From the NCBI GenBank assembly GCA_016714365.1, contig JADJNH010000006.1, forward strand, positions 372,001 to 436,000: a stretch of 64,000 nt of DNA. The letters are read 5' to 3'. Source of the stretch: Candidatus Vicinibacter affinis (lineage in GTDB: Bacteria > Bacteroidota > Bacteroidia > Chitinophagales > Saprospiraceae). Of this stretch, positions 54,590 to 64,000 are shown piece after piece. The position numbers and the translations under genes are program-made. Positions within the stretch are counted from its first letter, which is position 1. Every line of letters begins with the position of its first letter. The notes under the pieces were generated by a model that was not told the DNA's origin, ran no database searches, and saw only the letters and a program-made list of their open reading frames with translations.

Positions 54590-57500
54590 ATGAAGGAAAA
54601 GGGTATTGTTAAGTGGTTATTGATAGCCATGTTGGTCGTCTGCGTAGTACAACTGATGTATTACCTTCCATCCATGAGGGTTGAAAGCGATGCAAATGAT
54701 TATGCTAAGACTAAAAGCACAGGCATCACTGATGAAAATTTGGCTTATCAGGCCGAAAAACAAGCCAGAATAGAATATCTGGATTCCATGTCCGACAGGA
54801 CCATTTTCAGTATTCCTTTACTCAAGGATTATACGTACAACGACCTGAAAAAACAACAGTTGGCGCTGGGTCTCGACCTCAAAGGTGGATTGAGCACCAT
54901 CCTCCAAATTGACTTGAGAGACTTTCTTGTTTCTCTATCAGGCAACAATCAGGACCCGAATTTCAAAACTGCTTTGGACAACGCCAATGAGCGTTTGAAA
55001 AACAGCCAGGCTGACTTTATCAGCTTGTTTGTAGATGAATATAAAAAAGTTTCCGGAGGCAAAAACCTTGCTTCTATATTTTCCAGATCTGCCACGCTGA
55101 AAGATCAGATTAACATCAATTCCAGTGATGCCGATGTGAATCGGGTAATCCGCCAGATGGCAGACGAAACGGTAGATCTTACATTCAAAAGAATCAAGGA
55201 TCGTATCGACAAGTTTGGTGCCATTCAGCCAAACATTTCCCTTGATAAAACAAGAGACATGATTTTGGTAGAGTTGCCGGGTATTGACAATCCTGAAAGA
55301 GCGCGCAGATACCTTCAGGCATCTGCCAAACTTGAGTTTTGGGATGTTTTCAGGGTGAACGACCCTGGAATCTTTGATGCTTTTGTAAATGCAGATACCA
55401 AATTAAAGCAATTGGCTTCCGGAGATACCTCCAGTGTCGAGAAGAAAAATTTCAAACTGCAAAACAGATACGATTATAATAGGGACAGCCTCGGTAATGT
55501 ATTGGATTCTACCCTTGCAGGTGTAGACACCATTCCGACCAATTTAGATCCTATGGGTGATCGCGGACCTTTGTTCGCTATATTCAGTCCAAATGGCGCT
55601 TCTCAGCAAGGTTTAAGCTATGCTCCTGCGGTGATGGGAGTTGTAGAAAAACAGAACAAGGAGAAGTTCCTTACCATGATAAACAGATCTGAAATTAAGA
55701 CTCTTTTCCCTACAGATTTAGAAATCAGGCTTGCTGCAAAAGCTTCCAAAAACAGCACCACCAACGAAACTACCAATCAATATGAGGTTTATGCCATCAA
55801 GAAGAGATTGGGCAGTGAGGGAGCTACTTTGGACGGTGAACGCGTTACGAGAGCTTTTGCTCAACCGGATAATGTCACCGGAGGTACGGTAGTAAGCTTG
55901 TCCATGGACAGCAAAGGAGCTAAAATATGGGGCGACATGACTACCCGTGCAGCACAGGACAACAATCGTGAGATTGCCATCTCCCTGGACGATGAAGTGG
56001 TTTCCTGCCCTAGAGTAAATGAACCTATCCTGGGTGGAAGTTCGCAGATTTCCGGTAACTTCTCCATTGACGAAGCAAAAGACCTTTCCAACATTCTTCA
56101 GGTTGGTAAATTACCTGCAAAAACAAGAATAGTTCAAGAAGCTTTGGTTGGACCATCCCTTGGAAAAGAAAATATTGAAAGATCACTTTGGTCCATATTG
56201 GGTGGATTCTTCCTCGTATTGTTGTTCATGTTGATTTACTATACCGCAGGAGGTTTTGTATCCATCATAGCACTTTTCTTAAACATCGTCTTCATTCTCG
56301 CTGCCTTGGCCTCTTTCGGTACCGTGTTAACGTTACCGGGTATTGCAGGGGTGGTTTTGACAATGGGTATGGCGGTAGATGCCAACATCATCATTTACGA
56401 ACGTATTAAAGAAGAGCTCTTTGCAGGCAGAACTTATCTGCAATCCATTATAGAAGGTTTTAAACATTCTCTATCTGCCATCATAGACTCACACGTTACG
56501 GCCTTGTTATCTTCCATTGTACTCTTCTACTACGGATTAGGTCCGGTAAAAGGATTTGCCCTGGTTTTGATCATCGGTATCATATTCTCGGTATTTACTT
56601 CCGTGTTGGTTTCACGTTTGATCATCGACTGGTGGTCCGGCAAAGGAAGAACTATGTCATTTGCATCAAAAATGACTGCTCATGCTTTCAAGAATATTAA
56701 TTTTGATTGGGTAGGCAATAGAAAATATGCCTACATCTTTTCAGGAATTCTTACGGTCATTGGATTGGTCTCCTTCTTTACCAGAGGTTTTGAACTCGGA
56801 GTGGAATTTAAAGGAGGGTATTCCATCAATGTGCATTTTGATAAAGACGTTGATGTTGAAAAATTGAGAAACTCCTTGACGAAATCATTTGAAGGAAATC
56901 CGATCGTTAAAAGTGTGGATACCAAAAATACCTTTAACATCACCACTTCCTACTTAATCAACGACAATTCCCCGGATGTAAACAACAAAGTAAAAGCAAA
57001 ATTGCTGGAAGGTGTGAATGAAGCCACCGGGTCACAAATAACCACTGAAGAATTCAACAACCACGATGGAAGAGGAACGCATATCATCTCCTACAGCCAG
57101 GTAGGACCGGTTATTGCAGATGACATCAAGAATTCATCTTTGAAGGCCATTATATTCTCCTTGTTGATCATCTTCCTGTACATTTTTATTCGTTTTTACA
57201 AATGGCAGTACAGTGCAGGTGCCATCATTGCATTGGCGCATGACACTTTAGTGGTGTTGACTTTCTTCTCCTTGTTCCATGGTATTTTACCTTTCCCGAT
57301 GGAAATTGATCAGGCGCTCATTGCGGCGATCCTCACAGTCATTGGTTATTCCATGAACGATACGGTAATCGTTTTTGACAGGATTAAAGAATATCTGAAA
57401 ATGGATACTGACAGATCGGAAAAAGACTTAATCAATGCCGCCATCAATACTACCTTGTCCAGGACCATCAATACATCTCTCGTAACATTGCTCACCATCG

Positions 57501-57685
57501 TTATCTTATTCTTCTTTGGTGGAAGCAGCATCAGAGGGTTCTCATTTGCATTAATGGTTGGAATTATCATAGGAACCTATTCTTCCATTTTTGTGGCCAC
57601 GCCAATTTTGGTAGACCTTTCAAAAAGTCTAAAAATCAAAGCGAGTAAAACACAAAAAATTGGAACCAAAGTAGCCAAAGTATAA
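54590..57685 (+). CDS. secDF: fused protein translocase subunits SecD-SecF
   Basis: 1031 residues. SecD comes first: TM1 (WLLIAMLVVCVVQLMY), the LGLDLKGGLSTILQID block, the periplasmic P1 region with a PERARRYLQ insert, and five-TM core GMAVDANIIIYERIKEEL. SecF follows: GVEFKGGYSINVHF, and DTLVVLTFFSLF, GYSMNDTVIVFDRIKE. It uses the proton gradient to help the Sec machine move proteins across the inner membrane. The fused form is normal in Bacteroidota. A terminator follows 24 bp later. Confidence 0.96.
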   Translation: MKEKGIVKWLLIAMLVVCVVQLMYYLPSMRVESDANDYAKTKSTGITDENLAYQAEKQARIEYLDSMSDRTIFSIPLLKDYTYNDLKKQQLALGLDLKGGLSTILQIDLRDFLVSLSGNNQDPNFKTALDNANERLKNSQADFISLFVDEYKKVSGGKNLASIFSRSATLKDQININSSDADVNRVIRQMADETVDLTFKRIKDRIDKFGAIQPNISLDKTRDMILVELPGIDNPERARRYLQASAKLEFWDVFRVNDPGIFDAFVNADTKLKQLASGDTSSVEKKNFKLQNRYDYNRDSLGNVLDSTLAGVDTIPTNLDPMGDRGPLFAIFSPNGASQQGLSYAPAVMGVVEKQNKEKFLTMINRSEIKTLFPTDLEIRLAAKASKNSTTNETTNQYEVYAIKKRLGSEGATLDGERVTRAFAQPDNVTGGTVVSLSMDSKGAKIWGDMTTRAAQDNNREIAISLDDEVVSCPRVNEPILGGSSQISGNFSIDEAKDLSNILQVGKLPAKTRIVQEALVGPSLGKENIERSLWSILGGFFLVLLFMLIYYTAGGFVSIIALFLNIVFILAALASFGTVLTLPGIAGVVLTMGMAVDANIIIYERIKEELFAGRTYLQSIIEGFKHSLSAIIDSHVTALLSSIVLFYYGLGPVKGFALVLIIGIIFSVFTSVLVSRLIIDWWSGKGRTMSFASKMTAHAFKNINFDWVGNRKYAYIFSGILTVIGLVSFFTRGFELGVEFKGGYSINVHFDKDVDVEKLRNSLTKSFEGNPIVKSVDTKNTFNITTSYLINDNSPDVNNKVKAKLLEGVNEATGSQITTEEFNNHDGRGTHIISYSQVGPVIADDIKNSSLKAIIFSLLIIFLYIFIRFYKWQYSAGAIIALAHDTLVVLTFFSLFHGILPFPMEIDQALIAAILTVIGYSMNDTVIVFDRIKEYLKMDTDRSEKDLINAAINTTLSRTINTSLVTLLTIVILFFFGGSSIRGFSFALMVGIIIGTYSSIFVATPILVDLSKSLKIKASKTQKIGTKVAKV

Positions 57686-57708
57686 TTCACTAAATTATAT
57701 ACGATCCA

Positions 57709-57747
57709 AAAACTCCCGATCTGAATAAGGTCGGGAGTTTTTTTTTT
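57709..57747 (+). terminator. Rho-independent terminator after secDF
   Basis: Stem AAAACTCCCGA (57709-57719) and TCGGGAGTTTT (57731-57741), an 11-base loop, then a run of Ts to 57747. A strong example. Confidence 0.88.
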
Positions 57748-57770
57748 AGATGATTACTTAAGGTCGTTTT

Positions 57771-58129
57771 CTTTCAAGCTAGGAAGCTCGAAATAACCAA
57801 CGCACGAAAATTCTCCCGTTAGCCGCTTTCGCGCCTGCCTGCCGACGCAGTCAGGCAGGGTTCCTTCTCTTATCGTGCTGTCGCGCGATACTCTGCTGAA
57901 CCAGAGATCGTTCAGTCATCTCATTAGCTCATTTCCTCATTCATAAATTCTCAAATTCTCAAATTCTTTCGTTAGCCGCTTTCGCGGTTCCTTCTCTTAT
58001 CGTGCTGTCGCACGATACTCTGCTGAAGCAGAGATCGTTCAGTCATCCCAGCGTCAAACATTACGTTTATTTAAAGTAGTACCAATTAAAATGTACGTGA
58101 ATTTCAAGCTGGGAAGCTCGAAATAACCA
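57771..58129. repeat. nested hairpin repeat module, two copies between direct repeats
   Basis: Two copies (57817-57920 and 57970-58047) begin CGTTAGCCGCTTTCGCG and share a long common body, ending AGATCGTTCAGTCATC. Copy 2 has perfect stems TATCGTGC/GCACGATA (57998-58005, 58010-58017) and CTCTGC/GCAGAG (58018-58023, 58028-58033). Copy 1 has one mismatch in each plus an inserted GCCTGCC..GGCAGG hairpin. The whole is flanked by about 28-bp direct repeats containing GGAAGCTCGAAATAACCA (57782-57799 and 58112-58129). No gene is inside. The 100 bases to the next gene show nothing else. Confidence 0.8.
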
Positions 58130-58228
58130 CTGTTGTTTGATACCCTCCAGTTTCAAAGTAATTTCGCTTACAAAAGGTGAATTTTTAAAAAAAAATGAAT
58201 TCCTTTTAGTTTAAAAAATTCTTCCATA

Positions 58229-59107
58229 TCAGCTGAATAAACTCCAGCTATGTTCATAATAAGGAATTCTTGCAGGACCAAAACCTTCAAAAAATCTTCG
58301 TACACCCGGAATGTCCGAACCTTCAAAATCAAGTATCTTATGGGTGGCAGAATATTTTTTAATGAGTTGATCAAACAAGGCATACATGGCTTTTTGCTTT
58401 TTGCCTGCTTCTGAATTAAATGAAATCAGATAACTGATTCTGCTTCCATCATCGGTAAACACCCCTATGCACAGAAGTTCATGATCTGCAGAGCGCACAC
58501 CCAGCAACCATCCGCTCCCATTCGAAATCAACCAATTCAAAAGTCTCTTGAATCTTATAAGATTGAATTTTTTAAGATAAGAAAATTCTTTTGCATGTAC
58601 ATCCAACCAACTTTTTAATTCATCAACTGAAACAGAATAATCAAAATAAAAATAACTGCTGGTTGTCTTTTCTATACTTCGCTTATGATGTGAAGAAAAA
58701 CCATTGATTCCATTTTGTGTATAACTGTCCAGATCAAGAATCAAATTGGTTCGCTCTTTAGCACCCTCAAAAAAAAATGGAGTTTGCACAGCACCAAAAT
58801 AAAATCTTTTCTCTAAAGCAGATTTCCAACTCATCCAATCAGATTCCGAAGGAATGTTTCTACCTATGATGTTTAACTGCTGACAAAAATCCTGACGGTA
58901 CACTTTTGCCAGACCAAAATACTTTCGGTTATAAGCTACAGGTATTCTTTGATTGTTTTGCTTGTTAAAAAATGCTCCCCAGTGATCACAACTGATGTCC
59001 AAATATTCTGAATACCATTCTATTTTAGATTCAAAACTTTCTTGCAGGACCACATTCCATTCAACAGTGTTAATTTGTTTACGCGATTTCCATTCCCACA
59101 TGTTCAC
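58229..59107 (-). CDS. GNAT/FemAB-like acyltransferase
   Basis: 292 residues, soluble. The second half has the acyl-CoA-fold pattern FSSHHKRSIEKTTSSYF, LLGVRSADHELLCIGVFTDDGSRISYLISFNSEAGKKQKAMYALFDQLI and HKILDFEGSDIPGVRRFFEGFGP. This resembles FemAB/GNAT proteins often found in Bacteroidota. Acceptor unknown. It overlaps the O-methyltransferase gene by 4 bp, so both are translated together. Confidence 0.65.
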   Translation of the reverse strand: MNMWEWKSRKQINTVEWNVVLQESFESKIEWYSEYLDISCDHWGAFFNKQNNQRIPVAYNRKYFGLAKVYRQDFCQQLNIIGRNIPSESDWMSWKSALEKRFYFGAVQTPFFFEGAKERTNLILDLDSYTQNGINGFSSHHKRSIEKTTSSYFYFDYSVSVDELKSWLDVHAKEFSYLKKFNLIRFKRLLNWLISNGSGWLLGVRSADHELLCIGVFTDDGSRISYLISFNSEAGKKQKAMYALFDQLIKKYSATHKILDFEGSDIPGVRRFFEGFGPARIPYYEHSWSLFS

Positions 59108-59742
59108 TTTTTAATTGCCAGTGTAAGCCCATCTCTCAAGGGTAAAATGAATGCATCCCAATCTCCGCTTTCACTCACCAAGGTATTAAAATGATCCAGC
59201 ACAGCGGTTTCCTGATCCTTTTTTTCATCCAGTACTTTTCCATACCAAAGTACATTATCTGCAATCAACAACGCACCCTTTTTCATCAACGGAGAAACCA
59301 GCGCGAGATATTCCGGATATTGTTTCTTGGCTGCATCTATGAAAACTAAATCAAATTCCAAATCAAGATTACTAATTCCCTCCAGAGCATCTTGTTTATG
59401 AAAAATTATTTTGGAAGCCAGTGGAATTTCTTTTTTTACAAATTCAATGATGTGATCATAGGTATCCACGACCTCGAAGGTGTGCAACAGGCCATCCTCT
59501 TCTAATCCTTCCGCCAGACACAGTGCACTGTAGCCGGTGAATGTCCCTAGTTCTAAGATACATTTTGGTTTTTTTAGCTTTGACAACAGACTCAACAACC
59601 TACCCTGCGAACTACTGCTCATCATCTGTGGTGACAAAGTTGACAAATGAGTTTTGCGTTCTAAAATTTGGAGATAATCGGGTATTGGCGAACTTTTTTG
59701 ATCGCAATATCGCATGAGTTCAATTCCTATATCCGCTATCAT
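59104..59742 (-). CDS. O-methyltransferase, class I SAM-dependent
   Basis: 212 residues. Rossmann-type SAM motif ILELGTFTGYSALCLAEGL, the acidic DTYDHI and metal-type site FIDAAKKQYPEY, then LIADNVLWYGKV. This matches caffeoyl-CoA/catechol O-methyltransferase-like proteins (YrrM type), whose usual substrates are phenols or unknown small molecules. The start at 59742 is natural, and the stop overlaps the next gene by 4 bp. Confidence 0.88.
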   Translation of the reverse strand: MIADIGIELMRYCDQKSSPIPDYLQILERKTHLSTLSPQMMSSSSQGRLLSLLSKLKKPKCILELGTFTGYSALCLAEGLEEDGLLHTFEVVDTYDHIIEFVKKEIPLASKIIFHKQDALEGISNLDLEFDLVFIDAAKKQYPEYLALVSPLMKKGALLIADNVLWYGKVLDEKKDQETAVLDHFNTLVSESGDWDAFILPLRDGLTLAIKK

Positions 59743-59821
59743 TTATTACAAATTAAATTTCTTCAGTATGAAATTAATTTATGGAAATAGATTTAAGCTA
59801 GCTACCAAACCATACATCAGT

Positions 59822-62800
59822 TTATCTCAGCACCGTGATGTCTCCATAATATTTCAGTATGGCATCTCCATTTTTAACTTCCAGGTAATAAACATAAACT
59901 CCGGGATTCACTTTCACATCCTTGAAGGTACCGTTCCATCCCTGAGATGGATCATCTGATTTAAAATTGCTGTGATCAAAAACTGCTGCACCCCAACGAT
60001 CCATGATCAACATGCGCTGCACCAAAACATCTCCTGTGTTACTCACCGGATAAAATACATCATTGGTCAAATCACCATTGGGACTGAAGACAGATGGAAC
60101 AAAAACTTTTACCTCTGTGGTCACTTTAATTTTGATAACTGCTTCATCCGTACAACCATTCTCATCCGTTACGACTACTTTGATTTCCTGATCTTTGTTG
60201 GCTGTGAGAACGGGATTTGGACAATCACTGCAACTCAGCTGATCCGACGGAGACCAAACAATAGATTTAGGATTGCTACTATTTTTAATGATAAGATTCA
60301 AGGTCTGTTGCGTACCGGCCTGTAATTGAATTTCCGGTATGAGATCCAATTCCACACCACTGGTAGTGATGATGTTGATCGTTTGATCAAAAGTACAGCC
60401 ATTGCGATCTTTGATTTTAATCTGGTACATTCCTTGCGGAAGTCCGTTGAAATCCGGATTGGCCTGGAATGTTTTTCCATTGTCAAATGAATATTGATAA
60501 GCGGGCGATCCTCCATTTATCTGTGTGACTACAATTCTTCCATTGTCCAATCCGCAACTTGCATCCGTCCTGTCAATGAGTGCGGATCTGATTCTTGCAG
60601 TATCTTCTACCACTTCAACTGTTTTTGTGGTGGTGCATTTATTCCGGCTGAGTGTGACTACACAAGTGTACAATCCGGGTACAGTCACTGCAAATTGCGG
60701 TACACCGCTTCTGAAGCCATTAGGTCCTGTCCATTGGATGTTGAAGCCTTGAGGATTGATCTGCGCTCTTACAGGAGCTGATGACCTCAGACAGGTAATA
60801 GAATCTGCCAACAAATCAACAGTAGGCGCCAAGGTATCTACGCCAACACTTAGATTTAAAACCCGCTCGCAATTTAAATTATTGGTAATGGTGACCTGAT
60901 AGGTACCACCACCGGATACGACCGGATTTTTATCCGTGCTGGAAAAATTATTTGGACCGGCCCAATTAAATCGCAAGGTATTGTCTAATGCTATCAAATT
61001 CAAATTGATCATTCTCCTGTTACAGGTGATGGTATCGTTTCGCAGTTGGGCATCGGGTAAAATTCTAAAATCAAAAACACGAATGGTATCTGTTCGCTCA
61101 CATCCGAAGGCATTGGTAATTTTTACCGTATACAATCCTGCTTCACGAACTTTTGCAGAATCTACATTACTGGTAAATCCATTTGGGCCAGTCCAGGTAA
61201 TTGAACTGATATTCTGTGTGCTGCTGACCAATAAAACGCCTTGATTATTTCTACAACTTAAAGAGTCTACCAATTTCAAATTGATATCCGGTAAGTCTCC
61301 AAATTTTGCAAGATACAATTGCGAGGTAGCTTCACATCCATTCGCATCAATCACTTTCAAGATATAAATTCCGGAATCCTGAACAACAGGATTTTGCTGC
61401 ATGGAGCTAAAATTATTCGGCCCGGTCCACTCATACCTGACACCTTGGGTGCTGGATCCACCTTGCAGGTTGGTCTGAAGTTTATTGCAATTTAAAGTAT
61501 CCCCTTTGGTAAATACATCCGGCAATACATCTTTTTGAAAAACAAAAACACTGTCGAGCGTTATGCAACCGTTGGGGCCTGTAACTTCAATGATATACCA
61601 ACCTTGTTTTGTAACCGGTGTTATTGCCTGAGTTGAAGTGAATCCTGAAGGACCTGTCCAATTGAATGTTGAATTTGGACTGATGGATTTTAAACTGATG
61701 TTGGCAGTGGTCTTACAGGTGATGGTGTCGGCAGCTAAGGAGACAGTTGGTTTGACCACATCTTCCAGAACTTGCACAGTATCTGAGTTCTCACAACCAT
61801 TTTTTCCAATAATCTTTAAAATATAAATCCCTCCCCGATTAATCAGCGGAGCAGATTGAGATGAAGAAAAATTATTTGGACCGGTCCATGCAAAGGATGT
61901 TACCTGAGGATCTGCATTTACGCTTGGCACAATTCCATTGTTGAAACAATTGATGGTATCTGCATCCAGACTTAAAGCGGGTAAATTTTTATCTTCTGAC
62001 AAAAGAATTGCACCGGTTTTAGGACAACCATTTTTACCGGTTACGACTACTATGTATTCGCCGGGATTACTCACAACAGGATTTCTCAGATTAGAAGTAT
62101 ATCCATTTGGTCCACTCCAACTGTATTTCAGTTGATCATCTGTAGACACCTCTAGTTGATGATTCAGTTTGATGCAATCCAATGTATCATTGATGAGCAC
62201 TAATTGTGGAGTATCCAGATCTTTATAAATTTTGACCATTGCAGAATTCAGACAACCATTTGGCGCCTGAACGATGAGTATGTAATCTCCGGAATCCGTA
62301 ACAGCATAACTGCTGTTATTGCCTAAGATTCCCTGAGGTCCTAACCAGTCAAATCTCGCACCGGCGGTATTGCTGGTAGCAGATATTTGCACAGATGTTT
62401 TTAAACAATTTAAAGTATCGCTGTTGGAAATTCCAAGATCCGGAATGGTCTTGTCCATGGCAACATAAACTGAATCGAAACCGGGACATCCTTCTTTTGT
62501 CAACAAACGCAAAACATACCAGCCGGAATCGCTGACTGATATTTGCTTTTTCGAAGAAACAAAACCATTCGGTCCGGACCATTGCAACGTGCCCGTGGTG
62601 TCTGTATTTTTCAACTTGACATCCACTATAGAATTTCTGCAATTAATGGTATCCGTAATAAAATCTACCGGAACGCTGGATTTAAAATTGACCACAAAAA
62701 AGGAATCTGTTTTTTCGCATCCGGTTGAATCAACTACCCGCAGATAATGCCAACCGGTATCTTTTACAAAAATGCTTTGCTTCAATATTTTCTTTCCACC

Positions 62801-64000
62801 GGGATAGGTCCATTCAAAACTTGGTTTTGCACTGACGGAATATCCGGTAATCAAAACAGAGTCTTGTCCGCAACGAATGGTGTCACCATCGATGGATAAA
62901 TCAACATCTGTCCTTAAATCTTTGACGGTTACTTTTCCGGTGGCTTTACAACCGTAATCATCTGTGATGGTGATATCATAATCGCCCGGTTCTGTAATGT
63001 TGAAATCAGTTGATCGGGTGTAGGTGTACCCGTTGGGTCCGGACCAATCAAAGGTAACTCCGGGAACTCTTGACTTTGCATCAATAGATCCTTTTGGATT
63101 TTTACAATCAATGTCTGTTGCTTTCAGCGTCAGATCCGGTGGCTTCACACTACCTCCTACGGTAACACTGACTTCTTCGGTACATCCAAAAGGTCCGAGC
63201 ACTTTCAACTTATATGTTCCCGGCGCATCAATGACCACCTTGTTGGTTTTATCTCCGCTTAAAATTTTTCCGTTGGTTGTGGTCCATTCATAAGTAATAC
63301 CAGGACCGGATGAAGAACCTGAACCATCCAGAGTGAGCGGTCTGTTATTGCAATCAATGTCATCCGGCTGCGCAATGTCCGCCATGAGTTCATAAACGGT
63401 TACCGTGACTTCATCCTTTTCTTCGCAGCATTCAATAAATGAAATATCATCCAATCCACACAGACTAAACATCCCTGTACCTCCATAATTTGCGAAGCAA
63501 ATATTTGCTGAGGTGGAAGCCCCTGAATTCCAGGTAAAAGTTCCGTCATTCTCCAGACACAATCCGCTTAATGCATCCACCTGCCCAATTAAATTTCCAT
63601 TGATCTTCACACCAATGGAAGGTGGAGAGCCAAGTATATAAAGGATACCAAAAACTTTGAAGTAAATTTTATAAACTGTATTGGGATTTACCGTAACGGT
63701 TTGACAAAGTATATTTACTGCAGGTCCGGTAGGTGTGATGGCCATGGTAAATGCTCCGATGTTTGGGTTGCAACCAAATGCAGTGGCAATCTGCGGTACC
63801 GACATCACCATATATCCACCCGTGGACATCACAAAATTGTTGATGTTGGTGTATGGAGTATAGGAGGAAGTCGATGGAGCGATGCTGCCATTTTCAAATC
63901 CGCCGTTGAGAAATTTGTTGCCGGACATGCCTCTTGCTGTCAAGGTGTATGTCGTGGTGGACATCGGATTGGCTACCGGATTGAGTACATTGGGGTTGCT
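59822..64000 (-). CDS. giant T9SS type B protein with 12 or more PKD-like repeats, N-terminus outside
   Basis: The frame continues to the window edge (the codons before the ATG at 63964 read SNPNVLNPVANP in frame), so the true start lies outside. Twelve tandem units of 80-90 residues each contain (W)xGPN(G/N)(F)(S/T)S and end ...GxYxLxVTGxNGC. The end has the gliding-type sorting domain: VPSVFSPNGDLTNDVFYPVSN, MDRWGAAVFDH and PGVYVYYLEVK. An exported adhesin-like surface fibre is expected. Confidence 0.88.
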   Translation of the reverse strand, partial: SNPNVLNPVANPMSTTTYTLTARGMSGNKFLNGGFENGSIAPSTSSYTPYTNINNFVMSTGGYMVMSVPQIATAFGCNPNIGAFTMAITPTGPAVNILCQTVTVNPNTVYKIYFKVFGILYILGSPPSIGVKINGNLIGQVDALSGLCLENDGTFTWNSGASTSANICFANYGGTGMFSLCGLDDISFIECCEEKDEVTVTVYELMADIAQPDDIDCNNRPLTLDGSGSSSGPGITYEWTTTNGKILSGDKTNKVVIDAPGTYKLKVLGPFGCTEEVSVTVGGSVKPPDLTLKATDIDCKNPKGSIDAKSRVPGVTFDWSGPNGYTYTRSTDFNITEPGDYDITITDDYGCKATGKVTVKDLRTDVDLSIDGDTIRCGQDSVLITGYSVSAKPSFEWTYPGGKKILKQSIFVKDTGWHYLRVVDSTGCEKTDSFFVVNFKSSVPVDFITDTINCRNSIVDVKLKNTDTTGTLQWSGPNGFVSSKKQISVSDSGWYVLRLLTKEGCPGFDSVYVAMDKTIPDLGISNSDTLNCLKTSVQISATSNTAGARFDWLGPQGILGNNSSYAVTDSGDYILIVQAPNGCLNSAMVKIYKDLDTPQLVLINDTLDCIKLNHQLEVSTDDQLKYSWSGPNGYTSNLRNPVVSNPGEYIVVVTGKNGCPKTGAILLSEDKNLPALSLDADTINCFNNGIVPSVNADPQVTSFAWTGPNNFSSSQSAPLINRGGIYILKIIGKNGCENSDTVQVLEDVVKPTVSLAADTITCKTTANISLKSISPNSTFNWTGPSGFTSTQAITPVTKQGWYIIEVTGPNGCITLDSVFVFQKDVLPDVFTKGDTLNCNKLQTNLQGGSSTQGVRYEWTGPNNFSSMQQNPVVQDSGIYILKVIDANGCEATSQLYLAKFGDLPDINLKLVDSLSCRNNQGVLLVSSTQNISSITWTGPNGFTSNVDSAKVREAGLYTVKITNAFGCERTDTIRVFDFRILPDAQLRNDTITCNRRMINLNLIALDNTLRFNWAGPNNFSSTDKNPVVSGGGTYQVTITNNLNCERVLNLSVGVDTLAPTVDLLADSITCLRSSAPVRAQINPQGFNIQWTGPNGFRSGVPQFAVTVPGLYTCVVTLSRNKCTTTKTVEVVEDTARIRSALIDRTDASCGLDNGRIVVTQINGGSPAYQYSFDNGKTFQANPDFNGLPQGMYQIKIKDRNGCTFDQTINIITTSGVELDLIPEIQLQAGTQQTLNLIIKNSSNPKSIVWSPSDQLSCSDCPNPVLTANKDQEIKVVVTDENGCTDEAVIKIKVTTEVKVFVPSVFSPNGDLTNDVFYPVSNTGDVLVQRMLIMDRWGAAVFDHSNFKSDDPSQGWNGTFKDVKVNPGVYVYYLEVKNGDAILKYYGDITVLR

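Noticed and set aside
60494..63293. Forward-strand ORFs of 60-117 codons inside the giant repeat protein gene
   Set aside because: Shadows caused by the regular repeats; no recognised product.
1..64000. tRNA, rRNA or replication origin
   Set aside because: None of the expected conserved sequences or folds was found by reading.

Overview
The window looks like a chromosomal piece of a Bacteroidota bacterium, most likely from the Saprospiraceae. The clues are very large secreted proteins ending in type IX secretion (T9SS) sorting domains (gliding-motility type C-terminal domains and an NPNPAKE-type tail), a fused SecDF, many small outer-membrane barrels, TAnnTTTG-type -7 promoter elements with little Shine-Dalgarno signal, and AT-rich intergenic DNA. 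The family assignment is inference; no rRNA or tRNA gene was found.

Region 1 (about 1-10.8 kb) is an accessory, partly decayed stretch. It holds a DUF3427 helicase with a LexA-like tail, a DUF3293 gene, metK with a strongly structured leader, an 85-bp tandem repeat, an intact HigB/HigA-type toxin-antitoxin pair, a DUF2130 gene, a second toxin-antitoxin pair whose toxin is frameshifted, a HicB gene with an internal stop, a 172-bp inverted-repeat element and a broken IS110-family transposon. Region 2 (10.8-20 kb) has a six-hairpin glycosidase-like protein, then a tandemly duplicated module: a Cys-rich surface protein followed by two small barrels. The first gene of the second copy survives only as a fragment. 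Three small membrane-protein genes follow.

Region 3 (20.6-32.5 kb) is the most unusual part. A nine-gene, tightly packed operon carries a DUF2589 protein, two helical proteins, an M15 peptidase, a papain-like (C1) peptidase, a subtilisin (S8), a two-TM protein, a caspase and a DNA/RNA non-specific endonuclease. None of the enzymes has a recognisable signal peptide. It is followed by a lipoprotein, a membrane protein, a NarL-type two-component pair and a second caspase. I infer a regulated intracellular self-digestion or defence system, built from four kinds of protease plus a nuclease.

Region 4 (33-41 kb) is housekeeping. A KdpD/KdpE-like two-component pair is linked to the potassium transporter Kup and a porin but not to KdpFABC. 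A sodium symporter lies next to murQ (muropeptide recycling). Region 5 (41-64 kb) holds two giant T9SS type B adhesin-like proteins, a gamma carbonic anhydrase, a TraB/GumN protein, rlmB, a fungalysin (M36) with T9SS tail, a frameshifted Fic protein whose active-site His is Tyr, a Tat-type PLP enzyme, a VOC protein, secDF, a repeat module, a GNAT/FemAB-like protein and an O-methyltransferase. The last giant gene runs off the right edge.
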